Below, one piece after another: positions 33,241 through 42,386 of a stretch of DNA of 49,649 bases. Location: positions 1-49,649 of the forward strand of contig JAEWLN010000054.1 of NCBI GenBank assembly GCA_023457535.1, read 5' to 3'. The position numbers and the translations under genes are program-made. The stretch is from Bacteroidota bacterium (lineage in GTDB: Bacteria; Bacteroidota; Bacteroidia; Flavobacteriales; Flavobacteriaceae). Numbering within the stretch: position 1 is the first letter of the stretch; the number at the start of each line of letters is the position of its first letter. The notes beneath the pieces are model-generated. The model searched no databases, was not told the DNA's origin, and was given only the letters and a program-made list of their open reading frames with translations.

Positions 33241-33926
33241 GGGTGAGAATATGAATCGTAAAAATAGGTGATATTGCGCAAAATTGCAATAGAAGTGATG
33301 GCAACTTACGGTGTTAAATGTGTTATAAATCCGCCTTTGGAACTTTCAATACAAGCCGGAAGAAAACAGGCGAATAATGTAGCATTGCGCCAAACTGTCT
33401 GTGGGCAGCGGAATATGTATAGGGAGTATCTCCATTAAATAAAAAATCGATAGTCTATTTTACATAATATATATTATAGTGGAATTTAAGGATGTTTTGT
33501 TGAAAGGACGTGCAAGGATTATTGTAACTGCTACTTATTTTATGTCAATTCAAATTGGCGTCAATTTTTGCTGTCAGGGTTGCCGATTCTCATCTGAAAC
33601 TTACCGGGACATCCTTGAACCGGAACGCGTTGTAATCAAACCCTGACCAAAACAAAAGTTATTAACCAACTAAAATTTTCGTGTTAAAAACTTTTATGCG
33701 CGTTTCATACCGTTGATTCTTACAATATAACACACTATTGACGTACTATTCCTACAATTGAACAAAAATTATGCATTTTGTCGATGAAATTTATAATTTT
33801 AACACTTTTGTCGATAAAACGCGTCGTTAATCGTATAATTTTGTTTCCGCCGATCGATGTCCCCAAGAACTCATTGGTACACAGTCAGGCAGAACGCCTG
33901 ACCCATAATCTTAACCTACTTTTACT
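33241..33926. other. Non-coding 686-nt divergent region with short repeats
   Basis: No convincing ORF. The region is AT-rich and should hold promoters for the minus-strand DUF294 operon and the plus-strand T9SS gene. Visible structure: a 14-bp palindrome ATAATATATATTAT (33464-33477), a 9-bp inverted repeat GTCAGGGTT/AACCCTGAC 57 nt apart (33573-33581 and 33639-33647), and a 10-bp direct repeat TTTTGTCGAT with a 30-nt period (33776-33785, 33806-33815). Confidence 0.6.
33836..33843 (+). promoter_or_regulatory. Candidate -7 promoter element for the DUF4832 gene
   Basis: TAATTTTG matches TAnnTTTG exactly, 83 nt before the start codon at 33927. A TTG lies upstream at 33808-33810, but the spacing (25 nt) is longer than the usual 19. 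Confidence 0.4.
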
Positions 33927-35564
33927 ATGAAGCAATTATTGACGCTAGCCGGATTATTTTTGACCTTGTGTTCAAGCGCCCAGACTGCAACAGTAAATTA
34001 CACTGCCTCAACAGCGGTAATCTCCAATCCTGAACGCGGCTTTTATAAGTATTCCGATACCAATTCTGGCACGTACGATCCGCTGAACCAGACGACGCTG
34101 ACCAACTACCGCCAAAACCAGAACATTTCGATTCTGTTTCGTTATTATTATCTTGAAACGTTCAAGACGTCCCCGATTTCACCCAGTTATCTGGCCAATA
34201 TGCAAACGGATTTTGACCGGTTGCGCAATGCCGGTCTCAAAGTCATCATGCGTTTTGCTTACGGTGACGATGAGAACGATTCTCCGCGCGACGCTTCTAA
34301 GGCCCAGATTCTGGCACACATCAACCAGATCAAGCCCTTGCTGATTGCCAATTCCGATGTGATTCTTGCCTTGCAGGCCGGATTTATAGGCAGCTGGGGC
34401 GAATGGTATTATACGAGCCAATCCGAATTTGGCGGTCATGGCTATAACGGTTCTTCACTTACGCCGGCAAATAAAGCCAACCGCAAAGCCATTGTCGATG
34501 CGTTGCTCGACGCGCTTCCGGCCAATCGGATGGTCCAGTTGCGCACGCCGATCATGAAACGCGATATGTTTGGCGCGTCGCCCATTTCCAATGCGCAGGC
34601 GTTCAATGGCTCGGCCATTGCCAGACTCGGCCATCACAACGATTGCTTTCTGGCCAGCGAGGACGATTACGGAACCTACGAACAACCAAGCGTCGATTTT
34701 CCATACCTGATGCAGGATTCCAAATTTACCCCTGTAGGCGGCGAAACGTGTGCGGTCAACTCGCCGCGCAGCGATTGTGCGACTGCCATTGAAGAGTTGG
34801 CCAAATTCCATTGGTCGTGGCTCAACGCCGATTACCACCCGGAAGTACTTGCCAACTTCATCGATGACGGATGTATGTCAGAGATACAAAAGCGCCTTGG
34901 CTACCGGTTCGAAATGAAATCGGGCACCTATCCTACGACGGCCAATGCAGGCAGTAGTTTAAGTTTTACGTTCAAGGTCAAAAATGTCGGTTTTGCCACG
35001 CCATTCAATGAGCGCAAAGCGTATCTGGTATTGAAAAATACGGTAACCAACCAGGTCTACCCTATCGAGCTGGCAACCAATCCACGGCATTGGTTTGGTC
35101 CAAGTGAAATTACCGTGAACGAGACCGTACAATTGCCGTCCACGCTGGCGCAGGGTTCTTATAAATTGTACCTGCACCTGCCCGATGCCGCCCCAACCCT
35201 GGCCCCGCGCGCCGAGTTTGCGATCCGGATGGCCAACGAGTCCATGTGGGAAAGTACTACGGGTTACAACAATCTGAACCACACGCTTAACGTAAGTGCG
35301 CTGTTGGGAACTGCAGAGAATACCAAACTCAATCTGTCCGTATATCCGGTACCTGCAAGTGATGAACTCACCGTTGAAATGGAAGGTATCGAGGATTTCA
35401 GCGCCGCGATCTTCAACGCCATCGGCCAAAAGGTAAAGGTTTCATCGCGCTCGGAAATCAACAAAGTAATTTTTGAAACCTCGAGCCTCAGCGATGGCAT
35501 TTACTTTGTCGAGTTTATCAAAGACAATGTGCGCGATGTGCGCAAATTTGTCGTGCGTCACTAA
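33927..35564 (+). CDS. T9SS-secreted DUF4874/DUF4832 protein, possible glycoside hydrolase-like barrel (545 aa)
   Basis: Signal peptide MKQLLTLAGLFLTLCSSAQ, then a DUF4874-like region (NPERGFYKYSD, ISILFRYYYLETF, LKVIMRFAYGDDEND, ALQAGFIGSWGEWYYT) and a DUF4832-like region (~190-440, HNDCFLASEDDYGTY, FHWSWLNADYHPE). The first part reads like a TIM barrel with strand-end acidic residues, as in glycoside hydrolases. The last ~75 residues (LSVYPVPASDELTVEM ... GIYFVEFI) are a T9SS type A sorting domain. It should therefore be released or surface-attached. It ends at a terminator shared with the exopolysaccharide operon, so a role in processing that or another glycan is possible but unproven. Confidence 0.87.
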   Translation: MKQLLTLAGLFLTLCSSAQTATVNYTASTAVISNPERGFYKYSDTNSGTYDPLNQTTLTNYRQNQNISILFRYYYLETFKTSPISPSYLANMQTDFDRLRNAGLKVIMRFAYGDDENDSPRDASKAQILAHINQIKPLLIANSDVILALQAGFIGSWGEWYYTSQSEFGGHGYNGSSLTPANKANRKAIVDALLDALPANRMVQLRTPIMKRDMFGASPISNAQAFNGSAIARLGHHNDCFLASEDDYGTYEQPSVDFPYLMQDSKFTPVGGETCAVNSPRSDCATAIEELAKFHWSWLNADYHPEVLANFIDDGCMSEIQKRLGYRFEMKSGTYPTTANAGSSLSFTFKVKNVGFATPFNERKAYLVLKNTVTNQVYPIELATNPRHWFGPSEITVNETVQLPSTLAQGSYKLYLHLPDAAPTLAPRAEFAIRMANESMWESTTGYNNLNHTLNVSALLGTAENTKLNLSVYPVPASDELTVEMEGIEDFSAAIFNAIGQKVKVSSRSEINKVIFETSSLSDGIYFVEFIKDNVRDVRKFVVRH

Positions 35565-35579
35565 CTTTTTTGCTCCAAT

Positions 35580-35618
35580 AAAAAAAGGCTGTCCGTTTGT
35601 GGGCAGCCTTTTTTTTTG
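35580..35618. terminator. Bidirectional rho-independent terminator
   Basis: A-run, then GGCTGTCC...GGGCAGCC stem (one internal mismatch) with a short loop, then a T-run. It lies between the converging DUF4832 gene and the Pel-like operon, 16 and 14 nt from their stops, and suits both directions. Confidence 0.9.
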
Positions 35619-35631
35619 AGTTAACCTTTTA

Positions 35632-38600
35632 TTATTTCTTTTTGTTCTTTTTCTTCAAGTTGTATTTGATGCCGAGCTGCACCGTGTTCGAATAATATTT
35701 GTCCTGCGAGAAGAATTCGAAATTAAGGACAAGTGCCGTAAAATCAAACAGTTGGTACTGGATGTTGCCGGTATAACGCTGAAAGCTTCCGCTGTAATCG
35801 TCCGCAAAGTAAGCCGCTTCGACAGTCGATTTGAAGTCGCCCAGCCCATATCGCCAACCCAATCCGCCACCGCCGTATAACCTGCGATCGATCATCCAGT
35901 ACGGAAGTCCCGAGGATTGGTCGCGCGAACCCACGGAAAACTGCCCTTCGAGAAACGGAACGAACCGCGATTTGCGCTCCTCGCCGTTATCCCAAGCCAA
36001 ACGCAGCGTAGCGGCCATTTCCATCGCATCGTCAAATTCCGATACGGTGTATTGCGTAGGGCTGATGATCTGATACTGCGTGCTTCTGGCCTCGGGATCG
36101 ATCGGGCGCTCTTCGCTTACCGGTGGTGAAACGGTAATGGTATCGGTTTTGAGCAATCCGTCGGTATAATAATTTCCTTCTACCGATAAACTGGCATTGA
36201 TCCGCTTGAAGAAATACATATCGTGGTGTAGTCCAATCCGCGCATTGTAAATGCCTTGGTTCATCCCCGCAGCGGTTTCGACCGGCATGATGCTGGCCTC
36301 GGCCGAGGTATACATTTTATTTTTCGCGCGGCTCGCCCCGATGCCCGCTTCGTAATAGCCTTTGGTCCTGTCATCGAGTTCAACGCGCGCGCGTCCCCAA
36401 TACAGCAGTTTGCCTTCGACATCCGGATCTTCGGCGCGTTGGTATTTGTATTCAAAGCCTTTTAGCGAATTGTTTTTGTTGTATTCGGAAACCCCTCGCG
36501 ATTCAAGCTTGTAATATTGGCTATAGGTAAGCCCCATCGAATGGATGTTGCCTTTTTTGTCGCGCAGATTATACGAAGCGCGGTTCTTGAAAATCGACGG
36601 ATCGCTTTGGTTAGTTTCAAAATAGCTGTCAAGATCCAGGAAATTCCCGCGCGCCAGGCGATTTTCCTTGGCGAGCGATTTGAGGATGTTCGGATAGAAC
36701 AGCTCGGCGTGGTTGGCCATGAGGTCTTCCTGTAATTCGGGCTTTTCGTGCACCACATCGGTGTTGAGCATTTTTCGCAACGCTTCTTTTTCCGGACCTT
36801 CAGGCATTGAGTTGGCCAGCACCCACGCGTCTTTGAACCTGCCTTGTTCGTGGTAAACGTCGGCCATTAGCGCCTTTGCCTTAACATCGTCGGGATGCGC
36901 GGCAATGTACGCAAGATATTCTTCTTCGAGCAGTTTCCAGTTCTTGAGTTCGATCAGCCACCCCATTTTGGTCGCAAAATCGATGTCGTTGCTCATGGCC
37001 GCCCATTGGTACGCTTTGTCAAAATGCGCATTGTCGGCAAACAGCCACGTGATGTTCGTGGCCATTTCATTGCCGAATTCATCCGTAGCCTTCTTATCCA
37101 TAAGCTCGGTCAGTGCCGCGGGCGGATCGTATTGCAGCAAATGCGCAATATAATTTTTGTAATTGGCCTGCGATGTGTCGATCGCCAGCAATTGTTTGAG
37201 GGCCTTGCGGATGTTCTCCTGGTTTTCGTCCGTATAGAAATTCGCAACGTAGCTGTTGAGCAGGTCTTTGTCATTGGGGGTGACGAGCATTTGCGCGCGC
37301 ATCCATTTTTCTTTGGTCATGTCGTTCGGATAGCCGATGACGCGGTCGAGTTCTTTGGAATACATGACGTTTTCTGACGTCGGGTATTTCATCACGTGCT
37401 CATCGAGCATTTTCCAGACTTCTTCGCCGCGGTCTTCCCAGGACAGGTATTTGGCATATTTATTCCATGCGACCGAGTCGATCTTCGGCTCATTGAGCAT
37501 GCGCTTTTTGAGCATCGCGAGTTCAGCTTTCAGCTCTTTTTCAGAATTGTCGACCCACATCGCGCCGGTGTTGAATTTGTGTACCAGGTCTTTGTACCGC
37601 GCAAAATCGGCCCGCACCGACGTGATCAATGCGTTGAGCTGCGCCTTTTGCTGCGGTGGCTGGTACATCACATCTACAGAGGTAAGTTTCTGCTTGTTCG
37701 AATAGACCGAGTACAGATGGCCGTCCATAAACGGCGTTTTGGAGAACAACACGTTCTGGCTGCGCAGTTGCGCGTCGATTCTTCCAGCATTGGCCGGGCT
37801 TCCGTACATGAACCAGTATTGTTTTTCGTCATCCGGGTTTTGCTCCACGACGGTAAACAGTCCGTTTTGCGCTTTGTGCGTGTAACGCGAGGCCCGCCAG
37901 CGGATGGTGAGCTTCCCTCCTTGCCCGCCATCGACAAATCGGAGTTGCGGGAAACTGGTGGTCATTTCCTTGAGGTATTTCCTGAACTCGGGCAGCATCG
38001 CTTTGTCCTTGCCTTTGGTGTTATGCCAGCCGTAAGCCAGCCGGTTGCGAAGGTCGAAATGTCCGGCGCTCGCATTGGCTGTGGCGGGAATCTGGAAAAC
38101 GTCGTCCGGATGCACAAAGTGGTTCCAGATACCGGTTAACAGATACTCCGAATGTAAAATGTATTTTTCCTCGTTGTTCATATAAAATCCGCTCGAAATC
38201 CGCGGATAATCAAACAAGTCTTTGTTGAACGGATCGTAGTCGAACTCGCGCGCGCCACCCTCATGAAGTTCGCCCAGGTAAAGGCTGCACATGTATTTGA
38301 TCGACGGCATGCCCTGTTTGAGCCGGTCCACGCCGTGTTTGTCGATGATGTTCGACGGCGGTACATACGTTACCGGCAACGGGCCAAAATTACCGGCTTC
38401 CCACTTTTTTTGGACCGATTGGAATGCCAGGCCGATGAATTCCTGGTTTTTCCACTCTTTGGTCGTGAGCGACACGTGGTTGTAGCCGTGAAAAGCCAGT
38501 TCGTGCCCGTTTTTGACCACGTCGCGCATGATCCAGTCTGAAATGGGCTCGACCTTGTTTTTGGTTTTGATCTTGGTCGAGTTCCATTGGTCGAACACAA

Positions 38601-39597
38601 AAGGCGGCGCGGTTTTATTCTTATAATCGAACGCAATCATCGCGGCGTATTTCATATTGAATTCCTTTCCGATCTTGATCATGTCCGGCCACCAAACCTT
38701 GGTTACGAAATCGCTCATGCTCAGGTTCATTTCTGATGCGATCGGCTCGGCCATAATGTTGTAGAGCGGCGATGGAAAATCGTCCAGGAACATCGTACTG
38801 ACGTTGGCCACCGGATACGGAATCGCATCGAGGCCTTTGAGAACGCCCGCAAAGATGAAACCGCGGTCCTGCTTGGACGCATAAACAGACGTATTGTACA
38901 AAATCACCCTGCCCTTGCCTATCGGATTTTCGACCACGGCCGGATACTTTGGATTGTTGTAAGCCGTGGCGAGCACTTTGATCTTATCGGAAAAATTTTG
39001 CTGCGCGAAACCGTAAAACGGAACCGTTTCGTAATTGGTCAGGTTTTTAATCGTAGGCAGCATGGGCGTGGTATACCGGTAGCCTTTGGATTGGGTATCG
39101 GTATCGAATTCAGCCTCCGGACGAAATCCGTACAGGTATGCCATGCGATGGTCCTCGCTCGCAAACGGGATAAAAAGCGTACCACCGCGCGCCACAAAAT
39201 CCATAAGTCTGGCTACGGCTGCATCGCTGAGTTTTTTGGTATCCAACAAGGCCACCACGCGCGTAGTGGCGGCTGGCTGCGCAAACGTTTTGATGTTTAC
39301 GGTACGGAACGGGATCTTGGTGTAATCGCACGATTTCTGGATTTGCGCACCGTAGAGTTTGCTTTGCGCCATAGTGGGATCTACAAGGTATTCCACAAGG
39401 GGCTGGCCGCTCATGCCCACTTCGGCATAACGGATGAATTCGGCCTCAGCACCGGTTTTGTCGTCGCTGTTGAAAAGGTCGTCCACGCCTTCCTGCAAAT
39501 CGGACCAATCGTCGAGCCCTTCGCAGCCCGCGAGTCCGATGGCGAGCAATGCCCACAAGGCCATCCATAATCTGATTGAAGTTCGTTTGGTTTCCAT
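35632..39597 (-). CDS. Fused polysaccharide deacetylase-TPR-outer-membrane barrel lipoprotein, PelA/PelB-like (1321 aa)
   Basis: Start at the ATG at 39597; a GTG one codon earlier is possible. The N-terminus (WMALWALLAIGLAGC) is a lipoprotein signal with C25. Residues ~60-260 look like a flavodoxin/amidotransferase-like fold (ARGGTLFIPFASEDHR, GKGRVILYN). Residues ~265-600 resemble a NodB-type deacetylase: D272-D273 in MFLDDFPSP and H370-x3-H374 in ELAFHGYNHVSL fit the base and metal sites. Residues ~700-1000 are helical, TPR-like repeats (DDVKAKALMADVYHEQGRFKDAW). The last ~320 residues are alternating beta strands ending in a barrel-like segment plus a Lys-rich tail. In Pseudomonas Pel, the deacetylase is in PelA and TPR plus porin are in PelB; here they are one chain. 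Last gene of the operon. Confidence 0.82.
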   Translation of the reverse strand: METKRTSIRLWMALWALLAIGLAGCEGLDDWSDLQEGVDDLFNSDDKTGAEAEFIRYAEVGMSGQPLVEYLVDPTMAQSKLYGAQIQKSCDYTKIPFRTVNIKTFAQPAATTRVVALLDTKKLSDAAVARLMDFVARGGTLFIPFASEDHRMAYLYGFRPEAEFDTDTQSKGYRYTTPMLPTIKNLTNYETVPFYGFAQQNFSDKIKVLATAYNNPKYPAVVENPIGKGRVILYNTSVYASKQDRGFIFAGVLKGLDAIPYPVANVSTMFLDDFPSPLYNIMAEPIASEMNLSMSDFVTKVWWPDMIKIGKEFNMKYAAMIAFDYKNKTAPPFVFDQWNSTKIKTKNKVEPISDWIMRDVVKNGHELAFHGYNHVSLTTKEWKNQEFIGLAFQSVQKKWEAGNFGPLPVTYVPPSNIIDKHGVDRLKQGMPSIKYMCSLYLGELHEGGAREFDYDPFNKDLFDYPRISSGFYMNNEEKYILHSEYLLTGIWNHFVHPDDVFQIPATANASAGHFDLRNRLAYGWHNTKGKDKAMLPEFRKYLKEMTTSFPQLRFVDGGQGGKLTIRWRASRYTHKAQNGLFTVVEQNPDDEKQYWFMYGSPANAGRIDAQLRSQNVLFSKTPFMDGHLYSVYSNKQKLTSVDVMYQPPQQKAQLNALITSVRADFARYKDLVHKFNTGAMWVDNSEKELKAELAMLKKRMLNEPKIDSVAWNKYAKYLSWEDRGEEVWKMLDEHVMKYPTSENVMYSKELDRVIGYPNDMTKEKWMRAQMLVTPNDKDLLNSYVANFYTDENQENIRKALKQLLAIDTSQANYKNYIAHLLQYDPPAALTELMDKKATDEFGNEMATNITWLFADNAHFDKAYQWAAMSNDIDFATKMGWLIELKNWKLLEEEYLAYIAAHPDDVKAKALMADVYHEQGRFKDAWVLANSMPEGPEKEALRKMLNTDVVHEKPELQEDLMANHAELFYPNILKSLAKENRLARGNFLDLDSYFETNQSDPSIFKNRASYNLRDKKGNIHSMGLTYSQYYKLESRGVSEYNKNNSLKGFEYKYQRAEDPDVEGKLLYWGRARVELDDRTKGYYEAGIGASRAKNKMYTSAEASIMPVETAAGMNQGIYNARIGLHHDMYFFKRINASLSVEGNYYTDGLLKTDTITVSPPVSEERPIDPEARSTQYQIISPTQYTVSEFDDAMEMAATLRLAWDNGEERKSRFVPFLEGQFSVGSRDQSSGLPYWMIDRRLYGGGGLGWRYGLGDFKSTVEAAYFADDYSGSFQRYTGNIQYQLFDFTALVLNFEFFSQDKYYSNTVQLGIKYNLKKKNKKK

Positions 39598-39599
39598 CA

Positions 39600-41579
39600 C
39601 TAAAATATGAGTTCCGTAATTTTACTTTCGCCGGGTTCATTGATCACCTCGTATACTTTGAGGATCGGGGTGTCATAAAACAGCGCGACTTTGCGTCCGC
39701 GTCGCTGCAGGAGTTCGAGTTCCCGTTTGAGTTCGGCCGACAGGTATTTGTTCTCAGAAAAAATATTGTTTTCCGCCTTGCTGTGTTCGTTGAGCACAAA
39801 GACCAGAACGCTCTTGGTCAGCGCGTACTGTGGATTGCGGATCAAAAACTTTTTGTCTTTTTTATGTTTGAAATAAATGGAGTCGACCTTGGCGTAGTCT
39901 TCCAGAAAATACTCGTAATTCATAAAAAAGTGCTTGTTCATGCTGATGACCTGCGTGGCCGGGTCGTTGACGATCGAATACGAAAAAGGGAAATAGGTCT
40001 TGGAAATTTTGTCGTAGGCGTCAAGGATGTGCTTTGGCGTATGATCGGCCAGGGTCAGCTTGCCGATGTTGCGCTGCTGGAAATACACCGAGGCGTAAAT
40101 CAGCGCACCCATGAGCACAAAGGCGGTATAAGGCGCGAGCTTTTCCAACCGGTACAAAGCAAGATTGAAAAACCGGACGACAAGCGCCGCGATGAGCCCA
40201 AAAATTACCGGTAGGATCACCGTCAGGGCGTTGATGATCATGTCCCGGTCGATCCATTCGTTGTGGACCGTCGTTAAGAAAACGAGAAAATTGAAGTACA
40301 GGAAAAATGCAACGGTAAAACTCCAGTTTTCGCGTTTGACGAGCAAGAACAATAAAATCAGGACCGCTCCGGCCAGCGTGCTGTACTGGAAATATTTAAT
40401 CAGTTCGCCATAAGGAAGAATCAACTGCGGCACATAAGTGTAAGAAGTGACCGAAAGTAAATTGGCGTGGAAAAACTCCCTGAAATCGGCCTTGATGTAA
40501 TGGCAGGCCACGTTGTAGACGACAAACAAAATCCCGAGCGCGGTCACGTACGACAACATTCCCACAAGGTTGAACGCCTTGGATTTCCATTTGCTGAACA
40601 CCAATCCGATGACAAGGAACGGCGGCAGCAAAACGATCAGCGTAAAAAAGTCGATCAGGCCCACAGCGCAGAACGCCAGCACAAAACTCAGGTAATAACT
40701 CAGTTTGCTTACGCGCGAGAGTTCTGGCCGAAGGTAAAATACCATAATTGGAAGGCCAAAGGTAAAGGCCATAAACGTAGGGTCGTTTTCCAGCAAATAA
40801 TATACGTTGATTGGCGTGAGCACATAAACAAGCGCAAATGAAAATGCACCGATGATGGGCGCGAGCACCTTGGACGGCGTCAGCTTGCGTATCAGCCAGA
40901 AGATCAGTACCGCCAGCAATGTGGCTTCGAGGATTGAAATGACCTGCAGCGCGATCTCGGGCGAGACATCGGTGATTTTGCCATAGAGGTTGACCAGCGC
41001 GAATTCGCCATTGACGCTCACTTCTTCATTGAACCAATGTTGGTTGTCGAATTCGATCACTTTGGCAAGGTCTGCGATCCAGGCATCGGACAGCGAATAA
41101 TTGTCGTATTTGATAAAGTAGTACCGGCTTACAAAAGTGATCCCGCCGATGAGCATCGTCAGGACCAAAAGGAAAGTGTTGTTGCGCTTCTTGCCCTTTT
41201 TCTTCTTGCTGCGCACCGAAACCCAGTACCAAAGCGGCTTTTTGTTCTCGACATTGCGCAAAAACCGCAGCAAAACCGCTTTGATGTGCATGTTGAAATA
41301 CATGCGAGGACGCTTGAGATTTTCAATGCCGATCAGGTCGATGCCAATGATGATCAGCAATAAAAACACGGTGTTGAAAAGGTTGTACGCGTTGGTTTGC
41401 ACCAAAATGAATACCACGATCAGCGTCGCGCTTCCGTAACGGAACCAATTGGTGGTAATGAATTCGAGGAAACTCACCGGGCGGTTGATATTGACGAATT
41501 TGCGGTTCAGATAGAACAGGAACAGCAGGATAAACCCTAGCCGGATAAAACCCAACAATATGGAACTGGTCAGAAACAT
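39600..41579 (-). CDS. Large polytopic membrane protein of the Pel-like operon (659 aa)
   Basis: Not recognised. Roughly ten or more hydrophobic helices span residues 1-~495, followed by a soluble ~160-residue C-terminal domain (TPKHILDAYDKISKTYFPFSY, then YFLEDYAKVDSIYFKHKKDKK). A very basic cytoplasmic loop (RSKKKKGKKR) sits at about residue 125. The plan of many helices plus a soluble end, with acidic residues in early loops, is loosely like GT-C glycosyltransferases, but no clear motif is visible. It follows the GH114 stop with no gap and precedes the deacetylase fusion by 2 nt. It may take the place of PelD/PelE in organising the synthase, which is inference. It contains no GAF or c-di-GMP-binding motif that I can see. 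Confidence 0.75.
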   Translation of the reverse strand: MFLTSSILLGFIRLGFILLFLFYLNRKFVNINRPVSFLEFITTNWFRYGSATLIVVFILVQTNAYNLFNTVFLLLIIIGIDLIGIENLKRPRMYFNMHIKAVLLRFLRNVENKKPLWYWVSVRSKKKKGKKRNNTFLLVLTMLIGGITFVSRYYFIKYDNYSLSDAWIADLAKVIEFDNQHWFNEEVSVNGEFALVNLYGKITDVSPEIALQVISILEATLLAVLIFWLIRKLTPSKVLAPIIGAFSFALVYVLTPINVYYLLENDPTFMAFTFGLPIMVFYLRPELSRVSKLSYYLSFVLAFCAVGLIDFFTLIVLLPPFLVIGLVFSKWKSKAFNLVGMLSYVTALGILFVVYNVACHYIKADFREFFHANLLSVTSYTYVPQLILPYGELIKYFQYSTLAGAVLILLFLLVKRENWSFTVAFFLYFNFLVFLTTVHNEWIDRDMIINALTVILPVIFGLIAALVVRFFNLALYRLEKLAPYTAFVLMGALIYASVYFQQRNIGKLTLADHTPKHILDAYDKISKTYFPFSYSIVNDPATQVISMNKHFFMNYEYFLEDYAKVDSIYFKHKKDKKFLIRNPQYALTKSVLVFVLNEHSKAENNIFSENKYLSAELKRELELLQRRGRKVALFYDTPILKVYEVINEPGESKITELIF

Positions 41580-42386
41580 TTACTTGAATTTGGGAATCTG
41601 TTGCAGGTCTATGTTCCCGATAAAATATTGGAATCCGGATGGTTTGATCCGATCGAGAATTTTGTTGTGCAATGATTTGGTATCGGCGTATTCAATTAAA
41701 ATGACCGGCACTTTGTGCGTTGCGGTAACGGTTTTTAACCGCGCCATCGTGTCCTCGAACTGTTTGGCGTCGCGCAGGCCGTATTTTTTGGTTTTGAAAT
41801 TGTACAAACTGGCCACCGACTCTATCGCGATGGCGTCGATGTATGCAGAAGTTTCGGCAATCAGGTCGAGCGCCGCGTTCTGGATAAACAGGTTTTTAGG
41901 GTATTTTTCCTTGATGTTGCGCAGCAGCGTTACGAGTTCTTTGCGCTGGTCTTTTTGCGGTCCGTAAATCGTATAATTGTCGATGTTGTCTAAAAACATG
42001 CCGTCGTATCCTTTGGCCAATGCCTTGTCGATAATGTCCATGAGCACCGTTGAGGTCTTTTCCTGCTTGAGGTTCAGGTAATGGCTGTTCCAGATTTCAT
42101 TTTTGCCGAGCGTATAATTTTTGAGCATCTTATAGTGCGGCGCATGCGCGTTGACCTCGCCAAGACTCATGTACGCGAAGACCTTTTCGTTTTGCGATTT
42201 GATTTGTTTGACCTCGGCAGCCGTATAGTGTTTGGCTTCCAGGATGACGTAGCCGTACCCGTTGATCGATTCGGCTTTGAGCTTTCCATAGCATACCAGC
42301 ACGGTGTTTTTTTTGGTGCCCATCGCAAATAGATTGGTCATCAGCACCGACGGCAAAATAAAAAGGAATAGTTTAATAAGCTGCAT
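41580..42386 (-). CDS. Endo-alpha-1,4-polygalactosaminidase-like GH114 protein, PelA hydrolase-domain-like (268 aa)
   Basis: Signal peptide (MQLIKLFLFILPSVLMTNLFA) followed by a single TIM-barrel domain of the GH114 family. Family phrases: VFAYMSLGEVN (~69-79), DGMFLDNIDNY (~128-138; D133 likely catalytic), FIQNAALDLI, and AIAIESV with E189 as a possible second acid. In Pel systems this activity cleaves the GalNAc/GalN polymer in the periplasm and is part of PelA; here it is a separate protein. The gene start overlaps the end of the PelG-like gene by 14 nt. The presence of a GH114 enzyme is the best clue that the polymer contains alpha-1,4-linked galactosamine. Confidence 0.87.
   Translation of the reverse strand: MQLIKLFLFILPSVLMTNLFAMGTKKNTVLVCYGKLKAESINGYGYVILEAKHYTAAEVKQIKSQNEKVFAYMSLGEVNAHAPHYKMLKNYTLGKNEIWNSHYLNLKQEKTSTVLMDIIDKALAKGYDGMFLDNIDNYTIYGPQKDQRKELVTLLRNIKEKYPKNLFIQNAALDLIAETSAYIDAIAIESVASLYNFKTKKYGLRDAKQFEDTMARLKTVTATHKVPVILIEYADTKSLHNKILDRIKPSGFQYFIGNIDLQQIPKFK

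Noticed and set aside
33573..33647. Possible tRNA, because of the 75-nt length and paired ends
   Set aside because: No anticodon arm, no T-loop consensus, and the end pairing is 9 bp rather than 7.
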